Shown: positions 32,821 through 43,678 of the stretch, in pieces
How the letters are laid out: every line of letters begins with the position of its first letter
How positions within the stretch are numbered: the first letter of the stretch is position 1
NCBI RefSeq assembly: GCF_018531495.1
Contig: NZ_JAHDTI010000001.1
Span: 124,001-188,000 of the forward strand
Direction: 5' to 3'
DNA length: 64,000 nucleotides
DNA from: Nonomuraea sediminis
GTDB lineage: Bacteria; Actinomycetota; Actinomycetes; Streptosporangiales; Streptosporangiaceae
The notes under the pieces: model-generated
Seen by the model: only the letters and a program-made list of their open reading frames with translations
What the model was told of the DNA's origin: nothing
Database searches by the model: none
Translations under genes and position numbers: made by a program

Positions 32821-34677
32821 TCAGAGCGACCGGGTGATCTCGTCGAGCGCGGCGGGATCCTCGATCGTGGAGGGCGTGGTGTAGGGGCGGCCGGCGGCGA
32901 TGTCGCGCATGGTGCCGCGCAGGATCTTGCCCGAGCGGGTCTTCGGCAGCTTCCCGACCACCACGGCGCGGCGGAAGGCGGCGACGGGCCCGATCCTGTC
33001 GCGGATCAGGGCGGTCAGCTCGCGCTCGATCTCGGCCGGGTCGCGGTCCGCGCCGGCCTTCAGCACCACGAACCCGACGGGCAGCTGCCCCTTCAGCTCG
33101 TCGGCCACGCCGATGACCGCGCACTCGGCCACGTCCGGGTGGGAGGCGATGACCTCCTCCATCGCGCCGGTCGACAGCCGGTGGCCGGCCACGTTGATGA
33201 CGTCGTCGATGCGGCCCATGACGTACAGGTAGCCGTCCGCGTCGAGGTAGCCGCCGTCGCCGGTGAGGTAGTGGCCGGGGAAGCGCGACAGGTACGCCTC
33301 GGCGAAGCGCTCGTCGTCGCGGTAGAGCGTCGGCAGCGTGCCGGGCGGCAGCGGCAGGCGCAGCGTGACGGCGCCCTCGACGCCCGCCGGGCACAGGTTG
33401 CCGTCAGGGTCCAGGATGCGCACGTCGTAGCCGGGCACGGGCTTGGTGGGCGAGCCCGGCTTGATCGGCAGGGGTTCGATGCCGACGCAGTTGGCGGCGA
33501 TGGGCCAGCCGGTCTCGGTCTGCCACCAGTGGTCGATCACCGGGATGCCGAGCAGGTCGCAGGCCCAGTGGTAGGTGTCGGGGTCGAGCCGCTCGCCCGC
33601 CAGGAACAGGTAGCGCAGGCCCGACAGGTCCCACTTGCCGGTGAACGCGCCGGAGGGGTCCTCCTTCTTGATGGCCCTGATCGCGGTCGGCGCGGTGAAC
33701 AGGGTGCGCACGCCGTGGATGGCCACGACCCGCCAGAACGCGCCGGGGTCCGGGGTGCCGACGGGCTTGCCCTCGTACAGCACCGTCGTGCAGCCGGCCA
33801 GCAGCGGGCCGTAGACGATGTAGGAGTGGCCGACGACCCAGCCCACGTCGGAGGCCGCCCAGTACACCTCGCCGGGCGCGGCGCCGTAGACGTTGGACAT
33901 GCTCCAGTGCAGCGCGACCGCGTGGCCGCCGTTGTCGCGGACGACGCCCTTGGGCAGGCCGGTCGTGCCGGAGGTGTAGAGGATGTACAACGGGTCGGTC
34001 GCGGCCACGCTCACGCAGTCGGCGGGGTCGGCCTGGGCCAGGGTGGCGGCCCAGTCGAGGTCCCTGCCCTGGACGAGGTCGGCGGGCGCCTGGTCGCGCT
34101 GCAGGATCACGCAGTGGCCCGGCTGGTGGGTGGCCTGGGCGAGGGCGGCGTCGAGCAGTGGCTTGTAGGGCACGACCCGGGTGGGCTCGATCCCGCACGA
34201 GGCCGACAGCACCACCTTGGGCTTGGCGTGGTCGATCCGGACGGCCAGCTCGTTGGCGGCGAACCCGCCGAACACCACCGAGTGCACGGCGCCGATCCGG
34301 GCGCAGGCCAGCATGGCGATGACGGCCTCGGGCACCATCGGCATGTACACCACCACGGTGTCGCCGGCCTCGACGCCGAGCCCGCGCAGCATCCCCGCGG
34401 CCCGCCGTACCTGCTCGAGGAGTTCTGCGTAGGTGTAGGTGCGCTCGGTGCCGGTGACGGGGCTGTCGTAGATCAGCGCGGCCTGGTCGCCGCGGCCCGC
34501 GGCGACGTGCCGGTCGAGAGCGTTGTGGCAGGTGTTCAGCCGCCCGTCGGGGAACCACCGGTTCCCCTGCGAGACGACGGTGGGCGGCTGATCCCAGTCG
34601 ATGCCGCGAGCCGCCTCCGCCCAGAAACGCTCGGGATCTTCGATGCTCGCCCGGTAGACCGCGTCAAAACCACCCAT
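32821..34677 (-). CDS. prpE: Propionyl-CoA synthetase (PrpE)
   Basis: A 618-residue AMP-forming synthetase close in length and motif order to E. coli PrpE (628). The N-terminal ACAS region has FWAEAARGIDWDQPP and NTCHNALDRH. The P-loop is ILYTSGTTGLPKGVVRDNGG, followed by WQTETGWPI, MGRIDDVINVAGHRLS, and the regulatory/catalytic lysine in PKTRSGKILRGT, a site known to be acetylated in this family. It converts propionate, and less well acetate, to the CoA thioester. The permease gene lies 43 bp upstream in the same direction and may be co-transcribed. Confidence 0.85.
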   Translation of the reverse strand: MGGFDAVYRASIEDPERFWAEAARGIDWDQPPTVVSQGNRWFPDGRLNTCHNALDRHVAAGRGDQAALIYDSPVTGTERTYTYAELLEQVRRAAGMLRGLGVEAGDTVVVYMPMVPEAVIAMLACARIGAVHSVVFGGFAANELAVRIDHAKPKVVLSASCGIEPTRVVPYKPLLDAALAQATHQPGHCVILQRDQAPADLVQGRDLDWAATLAQADPADCVSVAATDPLYILYTSGTTGLPKGVVRDNGGHAVALHWSMSNVYGAAPGEVYWAASDVGWVVGHSYIVYGPLLAGCTTVLYEGKPVGTPDPGAFWRVVAIHGVRTLFTAPTAIRAIKKEDPSGAFTGKWDLSGLRYLFLAGERLDPDTYHWACDLLGIPVIDHWWQTETGWPIAANCVGIEPLPIKPGSPTKPVPGYDVRILDPDGNLCPAGVEGAVTLRLPLPPGTLPTLYRDDERFAEAYLSRFPGHYLTGDGGYLDADGYLYVMGRIDDVINVAGHRLSTGAMEEVIASHPDVAECAVIGVADELKGQLPVGFVVLKAGADRDPAEIERELTALIRDRIGPVAAFRRAVVVGKLPKTRSGKILRGTMRDIAAGRPYTTPSTIEDPAALDEITRSL

Positions 34678-34720
34678 CCAACGATCAGACCAGGTCAGGG
34701 CCGATACATCAAGCAGGAAC

Positions 34721-36604
<1,884 letters not shown>

Positions 36605-36632
36605 CCATTTACCCTTTCTTGACGCCCCCAGA

Positions 36633-36642
36633 CCCTATAGGG
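36633..36642. promoter_or_regulatory. 10-bp palindrome in the permease leader
   Basis: CCCTATAGGG lies about 30 bp before the permease start. It might be an operator or promoter element. Only the palindrome is observed. Confidence 0.25.
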
Positions 36643-36822
36643 CGCAGCCAGGGAAATGGCGGGACATTTCAGGGTGTGTCCGGGTACGGTGATCAGGCGG
36701 GGTGGTTCCTGGGCGTGCTTGCTTCTCTCCTTTGACAATGACCTCAGCGCGCCCGCTCTCCATCCCGCGAGGCCGTGCGGGCGATCCCGTGCGGCCTCCG
36801 TGCTGCCTGGGAGGAGGCGCCC

Positions 36823-37509
36823 GTGAACGAGGCCGTACGACCTGATGAGCGGGCCGGGGCCCGCGGGAGTGCGGGTGACGACGTGATCTTGCAGGTGGTG
36901 ACGGGGTCGCGGGCTTACGGGCTGGATACTCCCGAGTCCGACACGGACCGGCGGGGCGTGTTCGTGGTGCCGACGCCGGAGTTCTGGCGCCTGGACAAGC
37001 CGCCCACGCATCGGGACGGGCCGCTGCCCGAGCAGTTCTCGTGGGAGGTGGAGCGCTTCTGCGTGCTGGCGCTCGAGGCCAACCCGACGGTGCTCGAGTG
37101 CCTGTGGTCGCCGCTGGTCGAGCTGGTCACGCCCGCCGGGGAGCGGCTGCTCGGGCTGCGGGACGCGTTCGTGTCGGAGCGGGCCAGGCGGACCTTCGTG
37201 GAGTACGCGCGGGCGCAGTTCAAGCGGCTCGATCCGGAGCGGCCGCGGTGGAAGCAGGCCATGCACATGATCCGGCTGCTGCTGAGCGGCCTCCACCTGC
37301 TCGAGCACGGCTCCCCGCTGGTCCGGGTGGGCGAGCACAGGGAACGGCTGCTGGCGATCCGGCGCGGGGAGGTGCCCTGGGCCGAGGTGGAGGCGTGGCG
37401 TGCCCGGCTCGCGGCGCGGGCGGAGACCGCGCCCAGCGTGCTGCCGGCCGTACCTGATCGGAAGGCGGTCGAGGAGTTCCTCATGGACGTGCGGCGGGAG
37501 AACCTGTGA
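36823..37509 (+). CDS. Nucleotidyltransferase, RlaP/YcgL-like (first of a pair)
   Basis: A 228-residue protein of the Pol-beta nucleotidyltransferase superfamily, RlaP/YcgL type (the type often beside RNA ligases). The metal/nucleotide motif is clear: TGSRAYGLDTPESDTDRRGV. A second carboxylate may lie in FSWEVERF. Substrates of this family are poorly known. The GTG at 36823 has GGAGG at a 7-nt spacing; an upstream ATG at 36775 has none. Its stop overlaps the GTG start of a diverged paralogue. The pair may act as a heterodimer or in successive steps, but no RNA ligase is present. Confidence 0.75.
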   Translation: MNEAVRPDERAGARGSAGDDVILQVVTGSRAYGLDTPESDTDRRGVFVVPTPEFWRLDKPPTHRDGPLPEQFSWEVERFCVLALEANPTVLECLWSPLVELVTPAGERLLGLRDAFVSERARRTFVEYARAQFKRLDPERPRWKQAMHMIRLLLSGLHLLEHGSPLVRVGEHRERLLAIRRGEVPWAEVEAWRARLAARAETAPSVLPAVPDRKAVEEFLMDVRRENL

Positions 37510-38240
37510 ACCTGCCCGGCTGGCTGGAAGAGGTGGCGGCGTCGCAGCCGCACCCGCTGGCGTTCGCGACCGTCAGCGGGGCGCACCTGTACGGGTTCCC
37601 GTCGGTGGACTCCGACGTGGACCTGCGCGGCGTGCACCGGCTGCCGCTGGAGGAGGTCGTCGGGCTGCGCACCGGGCCGGAGACGCTGGAGCGGACCTGG
37701 ACGCGCGACGGCGTGGAGGTGGACCTGGTCACGCACGACCTGGCCAAGTTCTGCCGGCTGCTGCTCAACCGCAACGGCTACGTGCTCGAGCAGTTGCTGT
37801 CGCCGCTGGTGGTGGCCTCCTCGCCGGTGCACGAGGAGCTGGTGGCGCTGGCGCCGCGGTGCTTGACGCGGCACCACGCGCACCACTACCTGGGGTTCGC
37901 GCGGACGCAATGGCGGCTGCACGCGCAGTCGGGCGAGCTCAAGCCGCTGCTGTACACCTTCCGGGTGCTGGCCACGGGCACGCACCTGATGCGGACCGGG
38001 GAGGTGGTGGCCGACCTCACGCGGCTCTACTCCTACGGCCCGCCGTACCTGCCCGAGCTGGTGGCGGCCAAGCGGGAGGCCGAGCACGGCGCGGCGCCGT
38101 CGGTCGCCTCGGCCGAGCAGGACGTGGCCCGCATGACGGCCGCCCTGGAATCGGCCAGGGACGGCTCGTCCCTCCCCGAGGCCGCCACCGCCCAGGACGC
38201 CCTGCACGCCCTGGTGGTCCGCATCAGGCTGAACAGCTGA
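37506..38240 (+). CDS. Nucleotidyltransferase, RlaP/YcgL-like (second of a pair)
   Basis: A 244-residue paralogue of the preceding gene. The signature is SGAHLYGFPSVDSDVDLRGV, followed by a likely third carboxylate in DGVEVDLVTHDLAKF, which gives this copy a fuller catalytic set than its partner. The GTG start overlaps the upstream stop as GTGA. It is convergent with a GNAT gene, with only 2 bp between their stops. The function is unknown beyond nucleotide transfer. Confidence 0.78.
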   Translation: MNLPGWLEEVAASQPHPLAFATVSGAHLYGFPSVDSDVDLRGVHRLPLEEVVGLRTGPETLERTWTRDGVEVDLVTHDLAKFCRLLLNRNGYVLEQLLSPLVVASSPVHEELVALAPRCLTRHHAHHYLGFARTQWRLHAQSGELKPLLYTFRVLATGTHLMRTGEVVADLTRLYSYGPPYLPELVAAKREAEHGAAPSVASAEQDVARMTAALESARDGSSLPEAATAQDALHALVVRIRLNS

Positions 38241-38242
38241 CC

Positions 38243-39166
38243 TCAGCTCGTGGAGATCACCAGGCGGACGGCGAAGTTGCGGTAACCGGCACGCTCGAAC
38301 GCCCTGGCCATCGGCACGTTCCCGGTGTCGGTGTCGGCCACGATCCGCTGGACGCCCCGCTCGGCGTGCCGGCGGGTGATCTCACCGAGCAGGTCGTCGA
38401 TGTAGCCGTGGCCGCGCTGCTCGGGCACCACGCCCACGTACCCGACGACGGGTCCGCCGTTGTTGGCCGACGGGATGGCCAGCCCAACCAGTTCGCCGTC
38501 CGGCGTGTAGGCCAGGCGCCACCACGACCGGTCGCCCGGCATCTCCCGGTAGCCGGCCACGTCCTCGCGGGCCTGCGCCTCGGGGTCCATCCGGCCGAGC
38601 GCCTCCTGGGTGTGGTGGTCGAGGGTGCCGACCGCCACCCGCAGGAAGGCGTCGACGAACACCTCGTCGTCCGGCTCGGCGCGGAACACCACCCGGCCCG
38701 AGGGCTCGGGCACGGGACCGCCGGCGGTCCATTCGTAGCGCAGCCGTTCGAGCTCGCGCGTCATCCCCGCCCGCGCGAGGGCCTCGCGCCGCCAGCCGAC
38801 GGCCGCGACCGCGCGCGGGTCGTCATGCCAGCCGTTCTGCAGGAAGACGTGGTAATCGGGCGCGTCGCCGAAGGCCTCGTGCGCCCTGGCCAGCAGCTCG
38901 GCGGCCAGCCCTGCCCGGTCCTCGACGGACGGGTGGACGTACAGGCAGTCCAGGGCGAGCGGCTTGTCCGAGCCGGGGAAGGCCCACCAGACGGCGCGGG
39001 CCAGGATCTTGTCACCGTCCTCGGCGACCCAGATCCGGTCGTGCCGGTATTGGCCGTCCTCGAGGAAGGCGAGCAGGCGATCGGGGTGGGACCAGCTGAC
39101 GGGCTCGTCGATCACGCAGCCAAGCAGGCGGTCGAGATCTGCCTCGACCGTGAAGCGGAAAAGCAC
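38243..39166 (-). CDS. GNAT-family N-acetyltransferase (double-domain)
   Basis: A 307-residue protein, long enough for two GNAT folds. The C-terminal fold is typical: acetyl-CoA loop GVVPEQRGHGYIDDLLGEI and the following DTDTGNVPMARAFERAGYRN. The N-terminal half (about 1-130) keeps GNAT-like strands but its CoA loop is degenerate. The substrate is unknown. The GTG at 39166 is chosen, with GGAGG 4 nt upstream. It is divergent from the uncharacterised gene at 39264. Confidence 0.78.
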   Translation of the reverse strand: MLFRFTVEADLDRLLGCVIDEPVSWSHPDRLLAFLEDGQYRHDRIWVAEDGDKILARAVWWAFPGSDKPLALDCLYVHPSVEDRAGLAAELLARAHEAFGDAPDYHVFLQNGWHDDPRAVAAVGWRREALARAGMTRELERLRYEWTAGGPVPEPSGRVVFRAEPDDEVFVDAFLRVAVGTLDHHTQEALGRMDPEAQAREDVAGYREMPGDRSWWRLAYTPDGELVGLAIPSANNGGPVVGYVGVVPEQRGHGYIDDLLGEITRRHAERGVQRIVADTDTGNVPMARAFERAGYRNFAVRLVISTS

Positions 39167-39263
39167 AGTTCCTCCGAAGAGTAGAAGCGAGAAGACACCG
39201 CATTCCTCCTTTCTTCTGACTTTTCGTGACACCGGGGACCTTAGCATCGGCAAAGATGGGAAC

Positions 39264-40118
39264 GTGGATGACGTCCTGCCCCTCCAGCCCCCCGTGCGCC
39301 TCCCTCCGGAGTCCGAGCTCGCCGAGAAGGTCCCCGAGGGCTCGCTCGACGCCTGGGCCGAGGAGAGCCGCCGCCTCCTGGATCCCGACGGACCGGCCTT
39401 CATGGGGCTGGTGCGCCTGTTCCTGGCCCGCGAGCCGCTCGTCCTCGACGACGCCGATCTGCTCGAGGAGCTGGGGCTGGCGGTACGGCTCGGCCGGCCG
39501 TACGAGCTGACGCCCTTGGGATTGTGGACGGCTCGGCTGCTGATCTCGGAGCTGAGCGGGCAGGACATCCCGGTGCTCGGCACGCTCGCCAAGGTCGACG
39601 CGGCCGGGCTGCTGCGCGGGCTGCGCTCCTATCCCGAGCGGGAGCGCGACGAGGAGCTGGCGGGATGGCTGGCCGGGCGCGACGAGCAGGCCGCCGCGGC
39701 CGAGCTGGCCAGGGTGATCCCCGAGGCCAGCCCGCTGAGCAGGGCCGTCGGCGTGGAGCTGCTGTCGGCCTCGTTCGGCGAGTACGGCGAGCAGGAGCTG
39801 GCCGAGCTGATCTACGAGCCGCGCGTCGGAGCCGTGGTCGCCGCCAGGCTCGGCAGGGAAGACAGGCGGCCCGCGCCGGAGGAGATCGCCTGGGTGCTGG
39901 TGGACATGGCGGCGGCGCTGCTGGAGTTCGGTGGGGAGATCTCGCAGGTGACCGAGTCGGTGACCGGGGATCAGTCGGGCACGATCTCGCTGCTGGCGCT
40001 GTGCGACCATCCCAACACCGCGGCGGTGCTGCGCGTCTTCATCGAGCACCACCCCGACCCCGGCGTGGCCGCGGCCGCCCGCAAGGCGCTGCGACGGCTG
40101 CATGGTTTGTCCCGATAG
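39264..40118 (+). CDS. Uncharacterised helical protein
   Basis: A 284-residue, mostly helical and acidic soluble protein without recognised domain. The first 40 residues are Pro/Glu-rich (LPLQPPVRLPPESELAEKVP). Segments such as LARVIPEASPLSRAVGVELL and the C-terminal NTAAVLRVFIEHHPDPGVAA look like HEAT-type helical pairs, but the resemblance is weak. The GTG at 39264 is the best start in a frame open further upstream; the ribosome-binding site is weak. The gene at 40130 follows after 11 nt, suggesting a two-gene operon. Confidence 0.6.
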   Translation: MDDVLPLQPPVRLPPESELAEKVPEGSLDAWAEESRRLLDPDGPAFMGLVRLFLAREPLVLDDADLLEELGLAVRLGRPYELTPLGLWTARLLISELSGQDIPVLGTLAKVDAAGLLRGLRSYPERERDEELAGWLAGRDEQAAAAELARVIPEASPLSRAVGVELLSASFGEYGEQELAELIYEPRVGAVVAARLGREDRRPAPEEIAWVLVDMAAALLEFGGEISQVTESVTGDQSGTISLLALCDHPNTAAVLRVFIEHHPDPGVAAAARKALRRLHGLSR

Positions 40119-40129
40119 AGTCGGTCGGG

Positions 40130-40651
40130 ATGACTGACCACACGATCACCCCGCGCACCGGCACGCTCCTCGGCGACGGCTACGACTGCACCTGCGGCAC
40201 GCTGCTCGCCGACCGCGTCAACGCCGAGCTGCACGCCTCCGAGCACCAGCTGTGCACCTCGTGCCTCGGTTCGGCGGTCGAGGAGCCGGCGGCCGGGTTC
40301 ACCCGCGCCTGCACGGCGTGCGCGGGGACGGGGCGGCGGCGCGAGCAGATCACCTGGCAGCTCGCCCACGCCGAGGCCGCCGAGGTGATCACCCTGCCGA
40401 TGGTCCGCGGGGTCGTGTCGGGATGGGAGGGCCCTTTCCACCTCTCGCAGATCGCCGACGCCATCAGGGACGGCCTCGCCCTCCCCGCCGGCCGCCTCCC
40501 GGTCGGCCCCCGGGTCCGCGACCTCCTCCTCCGGATGCAGCAGTCAGGCGAGATCCACATGATCTCCGCCCCCGACGAGCTCCTGGACGGCACGGACGTC
40601 GTCCTTTACCGCGACCCCCAATGGCAACGCACCCGCCCCCTCGCCCTTTGA
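40130..40651 (+). CDS. Uncharacterised protein with CxC and CxxC zinc-type motifs
   Basis: A 173-residue protein. The N-terminal 70 residues contain three cysteine pairs, in YDCTCG, LCTSCL and ACTACAGTGRR. The last resembles the CxxCxGxG zinc repeat of DnaJ-type proteins, so one or more structural zinc sites are likely. The C-terminal part (about 85-173) is helical with RVRDLLLRMQQSGEIHMI, winged-helix-like. It follows the gene at 39264 by 11 nt. The function is unknown. Confidence 0.6.
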   Translation: MTDHTITPRTGTLLGDGYDCTCGTLLADRVNAELHASEHQLCTSCLGSAVEEPAAGFTRACTACAGTGRRREQITWQLAHAEAAEVITLPMVRGVVSGWEGPFHLSQIADAIRDGLALPAGRLPVGPRVRDLLLRMQQSGEIHMISAPDELLDGTDVVLYRDPQWQRTRPLAL

Positions 40652-40664
40652 CCCCCACCCGCGT

Positions 40665-41459
40665 CTAGCGGGGGAGGCGGCAGATGAGTTCGCCGTGGAG
40701 GATGGAGATCCAGCCGTCCGGGGCCGCGGCCCAGTCGCGCCAGCCGTTCGCGATGCGCTCGAGGTCCCCCCGGGTGGCCAGCCCCGTGGCGACCGCCTGC
40801 TCGCCCAGGGCCGAGCGGAGGATGCGGTCGGCCCACATCCCGCCCCACCACGCGCGGTCCTCAGGCGTCGCGAAGCACCACGTCGACGACGAGGGCGTGA
40901 TGTCCTCGAACCCGGCCTCCCTGGCCCACGACAGCAGCCGCCGCCCCGCGTCGGGCTCGCCGCCGTTGGCGCGGGCGACCTTGCGGTAGAGGTCCAGCCA
41001 CTCGTCCAGTTCGGGCAGCAGCGGCCACCAGGTGAAGCCCGCGTAGTCGCTGTCACGGACCGCCACGTAGCCGCCGGGCTTGGTCACCCGCCCCATCTCG
41101 CGCAGCGCCCGCACCGGATCACCCACGTGCTGCAGCACCTGGTGGGCGTGGGTGACGCAGAACGAGTCGTCGGCGAAGGGCAGCTCGTGCACGTCGGCCA
41201 CCGCGTAGTCCACGTCCGCCCGATCCCCGATCGCGGCCTTGGCCAGCTCCAGCGCCTCGGCCGTCACCTCGGAGGCCGTCACGTGCCCCACCCGGTCGGC
41301 CAGGTCGGCGGTGATGGTGCCCGGCCCCGAGCCGACGTCCAGCACGGCCATGTGCGGCTTCAGGTGCGGCAGCAGGTAGGCGGCCGAGTTCTCGGCGGTG
41401 CGCCAGCGGTGCGAGCGCAGCACCGACTCGTGGTGGCCATGGGTGTATACGGCAGTCAT
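40665..41459 (-). CDS. SAM-dependent methyltransferase (class I)
   Basis: A 264-residue class-I methyltransferase. Motif I is [17 protein letters not shown] (about 39-55), the acidic residue ending strand 2 is in ASEVTAEAL, and the motif II/III region has [14 protein letters not shown], typical of the UbiE/menaquinone-type fold. The small-molecule substrate is not predictable. It is divergent from peptide deformylase with a 118-bp intergenic region containing a strong inverted repeat. The ATG at 41459 is the start. Confidence 0.85.
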   Translation of the reverse strand: MTAVYTHGHHESVLRSHRWRTAENSAAYLLPHLKPHMAVLDVGSGPGTITADLADRVGHVTASEVTAEALELAKAAIGDRADVDYAVADVHELPFADDSFCVTHAHQVLQHVGDPVRALREMGRVTKPGGYVAVRDSDYAGFTWWPLLPELDEWLDLYRKVARANGGEPDAGRRLLSWAREAGFEDITPSSSTWCFATPEDRAWWGGMWADRILRSALGEQAVATGLATRGDLERIANGWRDWAAAPDGWISILHGELICRLPR

Positions 41460-41493
41460 CGCAATCTCCCTCGTCGACTACCGCGACCCTATC

Positions 41494-41513
41494 TCTTGTC
41501 TCGCTATACAAGA
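41494..41513. promoter_or_regulatory. Inverted repeat between methyltransferase and deformylase genes
   Basis: TCTTGT and ACAAGA form a perfect 6-bp inverted repeat with an 8-nt spacer in the middle of a divergent promoter region. The layout (20 bp, two half-sites one turn apart) suits a MarR/TetR-type dimer. The binder is unknown and no such regulator gene is adjacent. Confidence 0.4.
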
Positions 41514-41577
41514 AGATTCGTCTCGCATCGTGAACATCATAGACTTGATCGCACCACTCTCGGGAAGGGCGCTCGAC

Positions 41578-42102
41578 ATGGCACAGGCACGGCCGATCGT
41601 GTACGTGGGGGACCCGGTGCTCAGCACCCCGTGCGAGCCCGTGACCCGCTTCGACGACGAGCTCGCGGCCCTGGTGGACGACATGTTCGCGAGCATGTAC
41701 GCGGCCCAGGGCGTGGGCCTGGCCGCCAACCAGGTCGGTGTCCCGCTGCGCGTCTTCGTCTACGACTGCCCCGACGCCGACGACGTCTCCCACAAGGGCG
41801 TCGTCGTCAACCCCACCCTCGAACTGCCGGGTCTGCGCGATCGCCACCTGGACCCCGGCGACGAGGGCTGCCTGTCGATCCCCGGCCAGTTCGCCCCGGT
41901 CCCCCGCCCCGACCAGGCCACGGTCCACGGCCACGACGCGACGGGCGCCCCCGTCACGATCACTGGGACGGGCCTCCTGGCCCGCTGCCTCCAGCACGAG
42001 ACGGACCATCTCGAAGGCCGCCTCTTCATCGACCGTCTCCCCGCAAAACGCCGCAAACAACTCCTGGCCGCCCACGCCACCTCCCTCGCCCAGCCCCTCT
42101 GA
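41578..42102 (+). CDS. def: Peptide deformylase
   Basis: A 174-residue iron/zinc metalloenzyme removing the N-formyl group from nascent proteins. All three family motifs are intact: [19 protein letters not shown] (metal Cys) and QHETDHLEG (two metal His and catalytic Glu). The ATG at 41578 is chosen with AAGGG 8 nt upstream; earlier codons in frame are not family-like. No methionyl-tRNA formyltransferase is adjacent, so it may be a secondary deformylase copy. Confidence 0.93.
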   Translation: MAQARPIVYVGDPVLSTPCEPVTRFDDELAALVDDMFASMYAAQGVGLAANQVGVPLRVFVYDCPDADDVSHKGVVVNPTLELPGLRDRHLDPGDEGCLSIPGQFAPVPRPDQATVHGHDATGAPVTITGTGLLARCLQHETDHLEGRLFIDRLPAKRRKQLLAAHATSLAQPL

Positions 42103-42109
42103 CCAAGGG

Positions 42110-43612
42110 TCACCGCGCCGCCGTGATCTCCTGAGCCGAGGCGCGACCTCTGCCCAGGCACGTGAGGATGTTCGCCACGGCGATCCCCGTCATGCACCCC
42201 AGCGCCCATCGATACCCGCTGATCAGGTCGGCGACGCCGGCAGGCGCGACCTGCGACAGCGTCCCCGCGAAGACGGTGTCGTGCAGGACTGCGGGGAGCG
42301 GGATCGTGATGATCGACAGCACCATCGCGGTCCCCACCACTCCTCCGGTGTTCTGGAGCATGAGCCGCATCGCGTTGACGATGCCGAGCCGGCCGGAGGG
42401 GATCCCGTCGAGCAGGACGGTGGTGTTGGACGGCAGGAACATGCCCGACCCCACGCCCATGAGCATCAGAGGCGCCGCCATCACGGCGTAGGGGATGTCC
42501 GGGGAGATCAGGCACAGCATGCCGGCCAGGCCCGCGGTGGTCAGCGAGGCTCCCACGAGCGCCACCGTCCGCGGCCTGAGCCGCCGTTGCAGGAACCCCG
42601 ACGCCACCGACGCGATCATGGCGGCGATCGACAGCGGCAGGACCTTCAGCGCCGCGGACACCGGATCCTCACCGCGGACCGTCTGGAAGAACAGCGACAC
42701 GAGGAACACCACGGCGATCCGGGCCGCCGCGTTGAGGAACGAGGCCAGCGTGCCGAGGGTGAACGGCAGGTCGCGGAACAGCCGGACGTCGACGACCGGG
42801 TGCCGCGCCCTGGTCTCGCGCAGCACGAACAGGGGCAGCGTCAGCACGAAGGCGGCCAGCCCGCCGGCCACCAGCGGGTTTCCCCAGCCGAGCCTGGTCA
42901 CCTCCGACAACGACAGCAGCAGCCCGCCCAGGCAGGCCAGGACCAGGAGGCTGCCGGGCAGATCGAGGCCGCGGTCCGCCGAGGCCGGCCGTCCTCTGGG
43001 AAGCACGAGCGCTCCCCACGCCAGGCAGAACAAGCCGATAGGCACGTTGAACCAGAACACCCACCGCCAGCCGAGGTGCTCCGCGAAGAACCCGCCCACC
43101 GTCGGGCCGACGAGCTGCGCGATGGAGAAGGAGGCCGTGTAGACGCCCATGCCCTCGCCCAGACGCGAGCGTGGGAAGGCGTCGGTCACCAGGGCGGCGC
43201 TGTTGGTGAGCAGCATGGCGGTGCCCGCCGCCTGCAGTACCCGGAGCACGACGATGAGCCACGCGTTCGGCGCGAGCCCTGCCAGCAGGCTGGCGCCGGT
43301 GTAGGTGGCCAGGCCGAGCAGGTACATGGCCCGGCGGCCGAACATGTCGGCGAGCCGCCCGCACACGACCATGAGAACGGTGGTGGTGAGCTGGAAGGCG
43401 AGCAGGATCCAGCCCGCGGCGTCGGCGCCCGCACCGGTCTGCCGTACGACCTGGGGAAGCGCGACGTTGAGCGCGCTCCCGCCGAGCGCCGTGAGCACGC
43501 TGGCCATGCTCACGACCGAGAGGATGCGCCAGGCGCGCCGCAGCCGCTCCCGCTGGTCACAGTGCTCGTCCGCCGCGACGGTCATCGGTCGACCGGCATG
43601 ATCGCGTCCCAC
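42110..43612 (-). CDS. MFS exporter, DHA2 (EmrB/QacA) family, copy 1
   Basis: A 500-residue drug:proton antiporter with about 14 helices. The motif-A loop VVCGRLADMFGRRAMYLLGL follows helix 2 and SFSIAQLVGPTVGGFFAE is the motif-C region of helix 5. It is a paralogue of the divergent gene at 43679, with long matching stretches such as RGEDPVSAALKVLPLS. The start is uncertain: GTG 43612 after GAGAGA, or ATG 43585 with no ribosome-binding site. It probably exports a toxic small molecule. No regulator gene is adjacent. Confidence 0.85.
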   Translation of the reverse strand: MGRDHAGRPMTVAADEHCDQRERLRRAWRILSVVSMASVLTALGGSALNVALPQVVRQTGAGADAAGWILLAFQLTTTVLMVVCGRLADMFGRRAMYLLGLATYTGASLLAGLAPNAWLIVVLRVLQAAGTAMLLTNSAALVTDAFPRSRLGEGMGVYTASFSIAQLVGPTVGGFFAEHLGWRWVFWFNVPIGLFCLAWGALVLPRGRPASADRGLDLPGSLLVLACLGGLLLSLSEVTRLGWGNPLVAGGLAAFVLTLPLFVLRETRARHPVVDVRLFRDLPFTLGTLASFLNAAARIAVVFLVSLFFQTVRGEDPVSAALKVLPLSIAAMIASVASGFLQRRLRPRTVALVGASLTTAGLAGMLCLISPDIPYAVMAAPLMLMGVGSGMFLPSNTTVLLDGIPSGRLGIVNAMRLMLQNTGGVVGTAMVLSIITIPLPAVLHDTVFAGTLSQVAPAGVADLISGYRWALGCMTGIAVANILTCLGRGRASAQEITAAR

Positions 43613-43628
43613 TCTCTCGGCTAATTTT

Positions 43629-43656
43629 GGATTTCAATACTAGAATCCTAATCTAG
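43629..43656. promoter_or_regulatory. AT-rich operator-like region between two exporter genes
   Basis: This AT-rich island in GC-rich DNA contains GGATT...AATCC (43629-43633 / 43644-43648) and CTAGA...TCTAG (43640-43644 / 43652-43656), and the near-direct repeat CTAGAATCC / CTAGATCC. It sits centrally between two divergent exporters and may bind a MarR- or TetR-type repressor. Confidence 0.4.
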
Positions 43657-43678
43657 ATCCGGGTCCGGGAGGAGCGGC

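Noticed and set aside
36605..36780. Possible c-di-AMP or other riboswitch in the permease leader
   Set aside because: I could not match the conserved ydaO-type core or any other riboswitch pattern; only a short palindrome is clear. A covariance-model search would decide.
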